In this document: piece by piece, positions 8,246 through 14,325 of the stretch
How positions within the stretch are numbered: the first letter of the stretch is position 1
How the letters are laid out: each line of letters opens with the position of its first letter
DNA from: a virus
DNA length: 23,895 bases
IMG/VR virus record: IMGVR_UViG_3300020220_000336
Coordinates: 1 to 23,895 of that record
Strand: one strand, 5' to 3'
The notes under the pieces: model-generated
What the model saw: only the letters and a program-made list of their open reading frames with translations
Told to the model about the DNA's origin: nothing
The model's database searches: none
Position numbers and translations under genes: made by a program

Positions 8246-8631
8246 TTCGTGTTCCCACCTTTATACAATAGTTTTTTTATTTGTTCAAGTTCAGATTTCG
8301 TGAGAATTCTCAAGGCGGCTAATGCTTTATTATGACTGTAACCATAATATTCCTTTACCAACTCAAGATGCTCAAGAGTTTCTTTTTTAATCCAGGGAGA
8401 AAATCTTTTCCTTGGTTTCAAACTATTTATAAAAAAATCGTATTGCATCTTTTTATCTAGATAGTGACACTTGTTCATTTCGTTAGCAAACAAAATGCTA
8501 TCGGTAAATCTAGATAAACATCGATTAATAATAAAAGGTGGATAATTTTTTTCTGCATCCTGATCTTCATCAATCAAATTTTTCTTTGATTGATTGATAC
8601 TGTAAAGATAATCCTTTAGTTCATACTTCAT
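8242..8631 (-). CDS. gp62: gp62 clamp-loader small subunit
   Basis: This 129-aa protein has the features of cyanophage gp62: N-terminal MKYELKDYLYSINQSKKNL, central YPPFIINRCLSRFTDSILFA with NEMN following, and RKRFSPWIKK near residue 90. gp62 holds the gp44 AAA+ subunits in the loader that places the gp45 clamp on DNA. It sits just before regA as expected, but is separated from gp44 by an HTH-like gene and a Dam gene. I use the ATG at 8631, which overlaps the dam stop by 11 nt; a longer in-frame start at 8685 would extend further into dam. Sequence identity to T4 gp62 is low, so the call depends on context and recalled cyanophage relatives. Confidence 0.78.
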   Translation of the reverse strand: MKYELKDYLYSINQSKKNLIDEDQDAEKNYPPFIINRCLSRFTDSILFANEMNKCHYLDKKMQYDFFINSLKPRKRFSPWIKKETLEHLELVKEYYGYSHNKALAALRILTKSELEQIKKLLYKGGNTK

Positions 8632-9460
8632 AATTAAATAAAACCAACTCTTTTCGTTCTGCTTGATCAGTATTATAGGAACCAACAGATCTCATAGTAT
8701 AAGTATGAGAAAACTCGGATGCTCTCCAATCAATAAATCTGTCTTTAACTAACTGGGAATTGTTGTACGATACCAGTTGAGAACAAAGATACCTATCGCA
8801 ATCGTTAGCAAACTTATCGTGATCAAATCCTTTGTGCATTGATCCTTTACGCCCATAGAGGTTATCCTTAATGTCATAAGGAGGATCCAGATACACAAAT
8901 ACACCCATATCATCGGTCAATAGTTTTTCATACGAATGGTTAGTAATCTTCCAGTCTTTGATAATCTCACCATACCCAGGAAGTTTTTCAATATTATTCA
9001 TAGAAAAATTATTGATACTTGCTTGTGGTGAGAAAGAAGAACTTTCAGTCAACCCAGAGAAACTACACTTATTGATAATGTAGAATGCTACAGCACGATA
9101 GAAATCTTCTGCTTCTGGATGATTGAGATGATCCTTCATCAAATTGAAAAGTTCTCTGGCAAGTTCAGGAGTGCCGTAGTCTTCTTTATATCCTTTGATA
9201 CATTCGTACAGTTCTTGTGGTTCATCACGAAGAATACACCAGAAGGTATACAGAGGATTGTATAGATCATTCACCCAGATATCCAAGAAAGGATAACGCT
9301 TGGCAACTTCAAGAGCTACAGAACCACCACCAAGGAATGGTTCACGATATTCATCAAAACATTTTAGATCAGGAATATATCTAAAGATATTAGCAAGTGC
9401 TCTACTTTTCCCCCCAGGATAACGTAGAGGTGTCTTCAGGGATTTGATAGTCTGCGGCAT
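8621..9460 (-). CDS. dam: Dam-type DNA adenine N6-methyltransferase
   Basis: This 279-aa D12-class methyltransferase has N-terminal PLRYPGGKSRAL (11-22), AdoMet-binding motif I PFLGGGS (41-47), and catalytic motif IV LDPPYD (DPPY 192-195). The order (motif I before IV) is that of Dam/DpnM enzymes, which methylate adenine in GATC. Specificity here is inferred from the family. GATC is not avoided in the window. The ATG at 9460 is chosen because conserved sequence begins close to it; the frame also extends to a TTG at 9478. It lies inside the clamp-loader operon, overlaps the 80-aa gene by 59 nt and gp62 by 11 nt. It may protect DNA from host restriction or mark phage DNA. Confidence 0.9.
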   Translation of the reverse strand: MPQTIKSLKTPLRYPGGKSRALANIFRYIPDLKCFDEYREPFLGGGSVALEVAKRYPFLDIWVNDLYNPLYTFWCILRDEPQELYECIKGYKEDYGTPELARELFNLMKDHLNHPEAEDFYRAVAFYIINKCSFSGLTESSSFSPQASINNFSMNNIEKLPGYGEIIKDWKITNHSYEKLLTDDMGVFVYLDPPYDIKDNLYGRKGSMHKGFDHDKFANDCDRYLCSQLVSYNNSQLVKDRFIDWRASEFSHTYTMRSVGSYNTDQAERKELVLFNYEV

Positions 9461-9644
9461 GATATTTAAGGTACTCAAAAAAAGTCAATTTCATTTCTTT
9501 CTGCGACATTCCACAATGTTTTGCCGCAGCTGGTAAGGTCATTTTAGCACGAAACAACCTCTCGTTTGCTTCAGCAACATTTTGAGGAGTTGTCTTTACT
9601 GGTACTTCGTATAAATTTTTCCTATCAATTTTATAAAGGTTCAT
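9402..9644 (-). CDS. HTH-like small protein between gp44 and dam
   Basis: This 80-aa protein has a probable helix-turn-helix around residues 36-62 (LPAAAKHCGMSQKEMKLTFF then EYLKYH). The N-terminus (MNLYKIDRKNLYEVPVKTTP) is basic. It starts within the gp44 stop (ATGA overlap, 9641-9644) and its last 59 nt also encode the start of Dam in another frame. I do not know the family. The HTH could bind DNA, or the protein could act with the clamp loader; both are guesses. The tight coupling to gp44 supports genuine translation. Confidence 0.7.
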   Translation of the reverse strand: MNLYKIDRKNLYEVPVKTTPQNVAEANERLFRAKMTLPAAAKHCGMSQKEMKLTFFEYLKYHAADYQIPEDTSTLSWGEK

Positions 9645-10585
9645 TTAAATTCACACCCCATCATAAGTTCTGTTAAACATGCAAGCAGATTAATTTCTTG
9701 ATCAGCAACAAAAGCAATCTGATATTGATACTTAGCAATGATCAATACTGCTTCTGGAATAGAACTAGATTTCAAATGATCATACAAACAATCATATATT
9801 TTCCTAAGAATGATGTTGGGATCGCAATCAATATTGTTAGTAATCCATTTGCCAACATTAGTAAACTCTTTATTCTTCAATGAAAGAATAAGAGTATCCA
9901 AATTAATATCAGAAACATCAGCAAGAATTGCAGATGAAATAGATCCAGTTGCAGCATAACGCTGACACTCATTAATCAATCTACGCCAATCTGGATAATA
10001 CTTTTTAACAAGTTTAGCAAGAACTTTATCTTCATAGTCAACCTTCTCAGAAGAAAGAATACTTTTTAAACGATTAAAAAATTCACCCTGTAGTTTTACA
10101 GATTGATCAGGTTTAATTCTAAAGTCAATCACTGTACACCGAGAATGAAGAGGATTGATAATCTTGTTGATAAAGTTGCAGGTAAAGATAAAGCGGCAGT
10201 TGCCGTGAAACTCCTCTACAGCGGTCCGCAGGGACAGTTGAACGTCGTTGGTGGTGTTGTCCGCCTCATCGATGATAACGACCTTGTGGGACGCCCCAGA
10301 GGTCAGAGAGATGGTTGTGGCAAATTGACGGACACGGTTTCGCACCGTATCCAAGAACCGCCCTTCGTCCGAACCGTTGATGACAATATATGATGCACCT
10401 AGTTGTTCACACAATGCTTTTGCAATTGTAGTCTTTCCGACGCCAGCAGGACCAGTAAGAAGAAGATTAGGAATTTCTCCTTGCTCTAGAAATCCACTGA
10501 AGATATCAATTGTAGTTTCAGGAAGAATACAATCATTAACAGTCTTTGGACGATACTTTTCAACCCACAAAAAATCTTTACTCAT
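9641..10585 (-). CDS. gp44: gp44 clamp-loader AAA+ ATPase
   Basis: This 314-aa AAA+ protein has N-terminal FLWVEKYRPKTVNDCILPE, Walker A GPAGVGKT (45-52), DEAD-box-like Walker B VVIIDEADN (102-110), and the SRC motif of clamp loaders (148-150) carrying the trans-acting arginine finger. T4 gp44 is 319 aa. With gp62 it loads gp45 onto primer-template junctions. The ATG at 10585 overlaps the speD stop by 8 nt. A block of about 190 bp (10193-10382) that includes Walker B is about 57% GC against about 30-37% on either side, a sharp composition change inside an otherwise normal frame. Confidence 0.96.
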   Translation of the reverse strand: MSKDFLWVEKYRPKTVNDCILPETTIDIFSGFLEQGEIPNLLLTGPAGVGKTTIAKALCEQLGASYIVINGSDEGRFLDTVRNRVRQFATTISLTSGASHKVVIIDEADNTTNDVQLSLRTAVEEFHGNCRFIFTCNFINKIINPLHSRCTVIDFRIKPDQSVKLQGEFFNRLKSILSSEKVDYEDKVLAKLVKKYYPDWRRLINECQRYAATGSISSAILADVSDINLDTLILSLKNKEFTNVGKWITNNIDCDPNIILRKIYDCLYDHLKSSSIPEAVLIIAKYQYQIAFVADQEINLLACLTELMMGCEFK

Positions 10586-10922
10586 AATTAAAATCAAAAG
10601 GACGTTCGTATTCTTTCACAGTAGAAGATTTACTTTGAAGCATAACCTTCATATAATCATATCCTAACATAGGAATTGCTTCGCCGCAAGTAAAAATATC
10701 ACACACTGCCATTTCTTTTTCTGGCCATGTATGAATACTAATATGACTTTCAGCAAGAAGTGTCACAGCAGTTACTCCTTGAGGGTCAAACTGATGTGAC
10801 ACTGTATTTAAAAATGTTGCCCCACACTTTTTTGCTGTATCGTACAACAAATTTTCTATAAACATTCTGTCATTTAAAAGATCAACATTACATTGATACA
10901 AAGTAAAAAGTACATGCTTCAT
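10578..10922 (-). CDS. speD: SpeD-like S-adenosylmethionine decarboxylase
   Basis: This 114-aa prokaryotic-type AdoMet decarboxylase proenzyme has the self-cleavage site LLAES in which S59 would become the pyruvoyl group, followed by H64 (ISIHTWPE) and C79 (DIFTCG). The spacing +5 and +20 from the serine matches the catalytic Ser/His/Cys set of the bacterial enzyme. It makes decarboxylated AdoMet for spermidine synthesis, and polyamines can compact DNA. It has a good Shine-Dalgarno (GGGGAG) before the ATG at 10922. It overlaps gp44 and so is expressed with the clamp loader. It is known as an auxiliary gene in cyanophages. Confidence 0.92.
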   Translation of the reverse strand: MKHVLFTLYQCNVDLLNDRMFIENLLYDTAKKCGATFLNTVSHQFDPQGVTAVTLLAESHISIHTWPEKEMAVCDIFTCGEAIPMLGYDYMKVMLQSKSSTVKEYERPFDFNYE

Positions 10923-10962
10923 TTCACTCCCCTGACAATAAACACTTATCTATGTAGTTCTA

Positions 10963-11475
10963 TTACACCCATTCAGGTTTTCGTTCTGGCATACGAAGAT
11001 AATTAGATGCAACCCAAGGTTTGGATGCGATATACATCTTGTAAGCAGTAAAAGTATCAATGCTTGTGTCAAATTTATATTCATCTGGCATTGCTCTCGC
11101 AAATGGTGTTACTTCAGTTATTTTACCTTTTGGAAACAAATAATATGCTTGAAGTAAGGTATTGTAACATGAGTGAATTTTTCCATATCGCAGACTATAC
11201 TCGTCACACAAGTTCATACCATGTTTAATCAACCAATAGGCATTATGGATACTATCCATCGCCCATTTGGTACAGGGATGATTACGAAACGCACCCTTTT
11301 CAGTTCTGTAGGGAATACCATTAGTCTTAGGCAAAGTGCCGTAGTTATGACCCCATTTTTGAGATGCAACAATGGAGAGCATTTGACAGCACTCCAGAGG
11401 CATCTTGACGATATGTTTGTCGGGGAGACAGACAGCACTCTCAGCAGGCCAAGGAGATGTTACAAAGATGTTCAA
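10963..11475 (-). CDS. Conserved phage protein, DKHIVKM/HPCTKW family
   Basis: This 170-aa protein belongs to a family I have seen in many phages: an N-terminal MNIFV strand, a conserved DKHIVKMPLECCQML helix (residues 19-33), NHPCTKW in the middle, and a C-terminal EYSLRYGKIHSC block. The invariant Asp, His, Lys and Glu in the first helix and the HPCT motif suggest a catalytic or nucleic-acid-processing role. A resemblance of the DKH/E helix to pyrimidine-dimer glycosylases (T4 DenV) is possible but weak, and I would not name a function. It overlaps the gp45 stop by 4 nt and is followed by speD after 40 nt. Confidence 0.8.
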   Translation of the reverse strand: MNIFVTSPWPAESAVCLPDKHIVKMPLECCQMLSIVASQKWGHNYGTLPKTNGIPYRTEKGAFRNHPCTKWAMDSIHNAYWLIKHGMNLCDEYSLRYGKIHSCYNTLLQAYYLFPKGKITEVTPFARAMPDEYKFDTSIDTFTAYKMYIASKPWVASNYLRMPERKPEWV

Positions 11476-12137
11476 GGTTCAAGAGCAATGTAATAAGTGA
11501 GATCTAGAGTTTGATTAGTCCACTCAGAAATCAGATGCTTAGAGATTTTAACATTGTAGTCACCTGGAAGCAAACGAATGTTCTCAATCTTAACATCCAA
11601 AGAATACTCGCCAGTAAAATCACCAGAAGTGGATTGCTCGTAAGTATTGCTGGTATCATTCTCTTTATCGCGTAGGATTAGTTTGATAGAATTTCCAGTA
11701 GTATCAAATGTAAGATCAGGAAGACCATAGACAGATGATGCTTTTTGCAGTGACATTAGTTCATCACCAGTAATGTTGAACTGAATATCAGCACCAGGAA
11801 ACTTTACATTTTTTTCTGGTGCAGACTTAAGGGTGATTTCTGGATCAGAAAAATAATACTTAGCAGACCTACCATTGCCACGAATACTAACAAAATTTTC
11901 GTTTGCAAATTCAAGCTGAGGATTGCTAAACAGAGTGATGCCAGAAAGAAACTGACTGAGATCATAAATCGCGAAGTCCACAGGAAATACTTCCTCGCCA
12001 GTAAACTTTGCAAGTATGTTCTCTGCATTGCTAACAGTGCGTACTGTGCTTCCTTGGCGGAATACGATTGAGGAATTGATTGTAGAAAAATTCTTGAGGA
12101 CATCAAGAGTTTTTTTGGATAGCGTAACTTTACTCAT
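11472..12137 (-). CDS. gp45: gp45 sliding clamp
   Basis: This 221-aa processivity factor (T4: 228 aa) starts MSKVTLSKKTLDVLKNFSTI and ends LTYYIALEP. The alternating amphipathic beta strands and DFAIYDLSQFLSGI segment match gp45 clamps. As a trimeric ring it tethers gp43 to DNA, and in T4-like phages it also contacts gp55 and the RNA polymerase to activate late transcription. It starts in the stop of the DUF3310-like gene (ATGA) and ends in the start of the 170-aa gene (ATGA), so translation is coupled on both sides. Confidence 0.94.
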   Translation of the reverse strand: MSKVTLSKKTLDVLKNFSTINSSIVFRQGSTVRTVSNAENILAKFTGEEVFPVDFAIYDLSQFLSGITLFSNPQLEFANENFVSIRGNGRSAKYYFSDPEITLKSAPEKNVKFPGADIQFNITGDELMSLQKASSVYGLPDLTFDTTGNSIKLILRDKENDTSNTYEQSTSGDFTGEYSLDVKIENIRLLPGDYNVKISKHLISEWTNQTLDLTYYIALEP

Positions 12138-12421
12138 CGGTTGTAATCTTCACGTTGGGCATTTTTATCATTGAAGTTCATAAGAAGAACAGCATAGTGT
12201 AGTACTTTCATAATGTCCATACGAGCACTACCCTTCTTATCATAGCGAGAAGCATACTTCAGGATGTTACTACGGCAGAAAGCTTCGCCGTCACCACATG
12301 CTTCAATCAAATCCAGAGTTTGGATTTTGTCATCACCCACAGAATAATGTTGGGTGTAGGTATTCATAATATATTGGCGCAATTCATTAAGAATTGCATC
12401 TTCGTTATACTTAAAGTTCAT
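12134..12421 (-). CDS. DUF3310-like small protein
   Basis: This 95-aa helical protein has the pattern of the DUF3310 phage family: QTLDLIEACGDGEAFCRSNI (about 37-56) then LKYASRYDKKG and a hydrophobic MKVLHYAVLLM helix. Family members occur in many phages near nucleotide-metabolism or replication genes, and their function is not settled. The ATG at 12421 forms an ATGA overlap with the preceding 58-aa gene. An upstream TTG at 12430 is less likely. It is directly before gp45. Confidence 0.75.
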   Translation of the reverse strand: MNFKYNEDAILNELRQYIMNTYTQHYSVGDDKIQTLDLIEACGDGEAFCRSNILKYASRYDKKGSARMDIMKVLHYAVLLMNFNDKNAQREDYNR

Positions 12422-12594
12422 TCTTTCCAAATAGTTTCAATAGTATCATGGTAGCATTCTTCAAGGTTTCCGTCAAGGTCCCTGACAAATAATTTCAAAC
12501 CCTCGCCACCTAGGATCCGAACAGTCCTGCCATCTTTGAGGATGGCAAGACAATTTACATAACCGTGGAATTCATTAGAAGGGATCTGCGGCAT
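12418..12594 (-). CDS. 58-aa protein between cobS-like gene and DUF3310 gene
   Basis: This 58-aa product starts MPQIPSNEFHGYVNCLAILK and has a beta-rich look with GRTVRILGGEGLKLFVRDLD. It overlaps the AAA+ gene's 3' end by 20 nt and the DUF3310-like gene by 4 nt. The start at 12594 is preceded only by a weak AAGCAAG. A longer open frame upstream to 12672 lies entirely inside the AAA+ gene and looks like shadow sequence. I do not recognise the family. The short hairpins might suggest a small beta-barrel, without proof. Confidence 0.6.
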   Translation of the reverse strand: MPQIPSNEFHGYVNCLAILKDGRTVRILGGEGLKLFVRDLDGNLEECYHDTIETIWKE

Positions 12595-13678
12595 CTTGCT
12601 TTTCTTCAGTAATAACATCGACATCAATCTTATCATACAGTTCGATGAAAGATTGCTTGGTCTCGTCATCAAAACGATTAATACAAACTTTAATTGCTTT
12701 CATGCGATCTTGCCAGATAGCATAAGCACGGATGATATGAACCAGACGACGGGTGGAAATCACCTCATCAATACCACCATCCTTGAAAGTCTTACGGATA
12801 ATATCTGCCCAGTTAGCAAGATTGATACAGAAATCTTCGTCAGGAATACCAAGACTTTCAGATGCTTTTTGAAGAATTCTAGTTTCAACTGAAGGAGTGG
12901 GATACTCTTGCTCAAACGTGAGAGCAAAACGCTCAAGGAATGCTTCGTTCAGCACGTTGGTGCCGATGAAACGTCCGTCATCAGAACCCTTACCTTTAGT
13001 GTTGGCAGTAGCAATCACGTTGAAACCAGCAGCAGGTTGAACGTAGCGACCAATCTTCTTCAGGAAGATGCCTTTACCTTCTAGCACGGATTGTAGACAA
13101 AGGATTTTGTTGGAGGCAAGGTCAACCTCGTCAAGTAGCAAGATCGCTCCCCTTTCAATGGCGTCGATGACTGGACCATTATGCCAAACAGTGGCACCAT
13201 CAACAAGACGGAAACCGCCAATAAGGTCATCTTCATCAGTTTCAATAGTAATGTTTACACGAATAAGTTCGCGACCAAGTTGAGCACAAGCTTGCTCTAC
13301 AGAAAAAGTCTTACCGTTACCAGACATACCAGTAATAAAAGTAGGATAAAAAATACCAGATTGAATAACTTTTTTCACGTCAGTAAAATTCCCGAACGGG
13401 ACATATCCAGTATCTTTAATAGGAACAAGGTTCTGTTGTTCCCGAGCAGTAACAGCAATAGCAGGAACAGCAGCTGCTGCCTGGTAGGTGTGTTCTAGTT
13501 TCTCTTGAACGGTCAGGTTCCAAGTGCCACGACCAACTTTATATTGCTCAAGTCGTTTGGTAACTGTAGGATAGGATAAACCGATTTCATCTGCAAACTG
13601 GCGAAGATTTACAGACGAAACAGTATTACCATAACGAGTTTGAAGATCGCTAATTTCAAAAGAGGATTTGGAAGACAT
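12575..13678 (-). CDS. cobS: CobS-like AAA+ ATPase with N-terminal HTH
   Basis: This 367-aa AAA+ protein of the MoxR/CobS group has Walker A GMSGNGKT (117-124), Walker B LLLDEVD (180-186), sensor-1 ATANT (223-227) and an arginine finger in FLER (R250). The N-terminal NLRQFADEIGLSYPTVTKRL (24-43) is a clear helix-turn-helix not found at the start of canonical CobS. Cyanophage homologues are usually annotated cobS (cobaltochelatase subunit), but no CobN or standard CobT is here. The neighbouring HExxH/VWA gene suggests an AAA+ and VWA pair instead. Start ATG 13678 is preferred over TTG 13699. A TGCTATAAT promoter lies 25 nt upstream. Confidence 0.85.
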   Translation of the reverse strand: MSSKSSFEISDLQTRYGNTVSSVNLRQFADEIGLSYPTVTKRLEQYKVGRGTWNLTVQEKLEHTYQAAAAVPAIAVTAREQQNLVPIKDTGYVPFGNFTDVKKVIQSGIFYPTFITGMSGNGKTFSVEQACAQLGRELIRVNITIETDEDDLIGGFRLVDGATVWHNGPVIDAIERGAILLLDEVDLASNKILCLQSVLEGKGIFLKKIGRYVQPAAGFNVIATANTKGKGSDDGRFIGTNVLNEAFLERFALTFEQEYPTPSVETRILQKASESLGIPDEDFCINLANWADIIRKTFKDGGIDEVISTRRLVHIIRAYAIWQDRMKAIKVCINRFDDETKQSFIELYDKIDVDVITEEKQDAADPF

Positions 13679-13703
13679 CCGTTTATTTCCCAAGAACAAA
13701 GTT

Positions 13704-13712
13704 ATTATAGCA
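13704..13712 (-). promoter_or_regulatory. Extended -10 promoter TGCTATAAT
   Basis: The minus strand reads TGCTATAAT, a perfect extended -10, between the 173-aa gene and the CobS-like gene, 25 nt before the ATG at 13678. No TTGACA is present upstream. It probably drives the CobS-like gene and the gp45 to regA operon behind it. Confidence 0.65.
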
Positions 13713-13747
13713 CTTCCAATCTATAGAAGGAAGGAAAAGAGACAGTT

Positions 13748-14269
13748 TCAAAACTGGACTTCCCATCCATCAGGAGACTTCAACTTAGCACCAGCCTGAG
13801 CAAGCGCGATCAAAATTTCTGCATTACTAGTTACAGAAGAAGAAGAAAAAGTTGTTTCTTTTTTATCATCGGCAAAAACAGGAGAATTAACTAGAAACTC
13901 TTCAAGAGCTTTATCTTTTTTCTTTGCTTTTACTGCAGTTGCTTGGTCCCTCTTGTTTTTATTTTTCTTTTTAATGGTAAGAAGATGCTTAAAAGTTTCA
14001 GCAAAAACTTTTGCTTTCTTTTCAACATCTGCTGGTTCTTTTGACAAAAGAGTAGAGACTTGAAGGCGAACATAAGATGCTTCCTTTTCCTCCAATCCAG
14101 CTTCGCGAAGAAAGCTAATAATACCCCATGGACTTGTAAAATACTCCAGAGGCATTACAGTAGAACCAACTCCAGTCTTGCATTTGTGCAAGTTTTGTGG
14201 AACCCATTGGGCATATTGATCCATAACTTGATACCAGTTACGCTGGTCAATAGAAGAAAGTAACGACAT
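13748..14269 (-). CDS. Lysine-rich 173-aa protein in the AAA+/VWA module
   Basis: This 173-aa protein of unknown family lies between the VWA-metallopeptidase-like gene and the CobS-like gene. The N-terminal half (SIDQRNWYQVMDQYAQWVPQ, later YFTSPWGIISFLREAGLEEK) looks like a folded helical domain. Residues 98-120 are very lysine-rich (IKKKNKNKRDQ, later KAKKKDK), then a Ser-rich linker (TTFSSSSVTS) leads to a short C-terminal helix. It could be an adaptor or nucleic-acid-binding partner. It has a consensus -35/-10 promoter but no Shine-Dalgarno. Confidence 0.75.
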   Translation of the reverse strand: MSLLSSIDQRNWYQVMDQYAQWVPQNLHKCKTGVGSTVMPLEYFTSPWGIISFLREAGLEEKEASYVRLQVSTLLSKEPADVEKKAKVFAETFKHLLTIKKKNKNKRDQATAVKAKKKDKALEEFLVNSPVFADDKKETTFSSSSVTSNAEILIALAQAGAKLKSPDGWEVQF

Positions 14270-14297
14270 AAAGTAAAATCGTATTGTACGTAAATTA

Positions 14298-14325
14298 ATT
14301 ATAACAGATAAAAGAGAATTGTCAA
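14298..14325 (-). promoter_or_regulatory. Consensus promoter TTGACA-16-TATAAT
   Basis: On the minus strand TTGACA (14325-14320) and TATAAT (14303-14298) are separated by 16 nt, and a TG precedes the -10 by one base. Both hexamers are perfect sigma-70 consensus. It lies 29 nt before the ATG of the 173-aa gene and overlaps the stop of the preceding VWA gene. Host RNA polymerase should recognise it, so early transcription is likely. Confidence 0.85.

Noticed and set aside
10103-10667. Plus-strand open frames opposite gp44
   Set aside because: They arise in the GC-rich patch where stops are scarce. They lack recognisable sequence, and the minus strand encodes an obvious AAA+ clamp loader.
12595-12672. 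N-terminal extension of the 58-aa gene
   Set aside because: It lies wholly within the AAA+ gene and its translation is Met/Leu/Ser-rich without pattern.
13068-13498. Plus-strand frames opposite the CobS-like gene
   Set aside because: Low-complexity Ser/Arg-rich translations typical of antisense shadow; no start signal.
12575-13678. Taking cobS as proof that the phage makes cobalamin
   Set aside because: One AAA+ subunit alone cannot insert cobalt, CobN is absent, and the neighbouring VWA peptidase-like gene offers another explanation.
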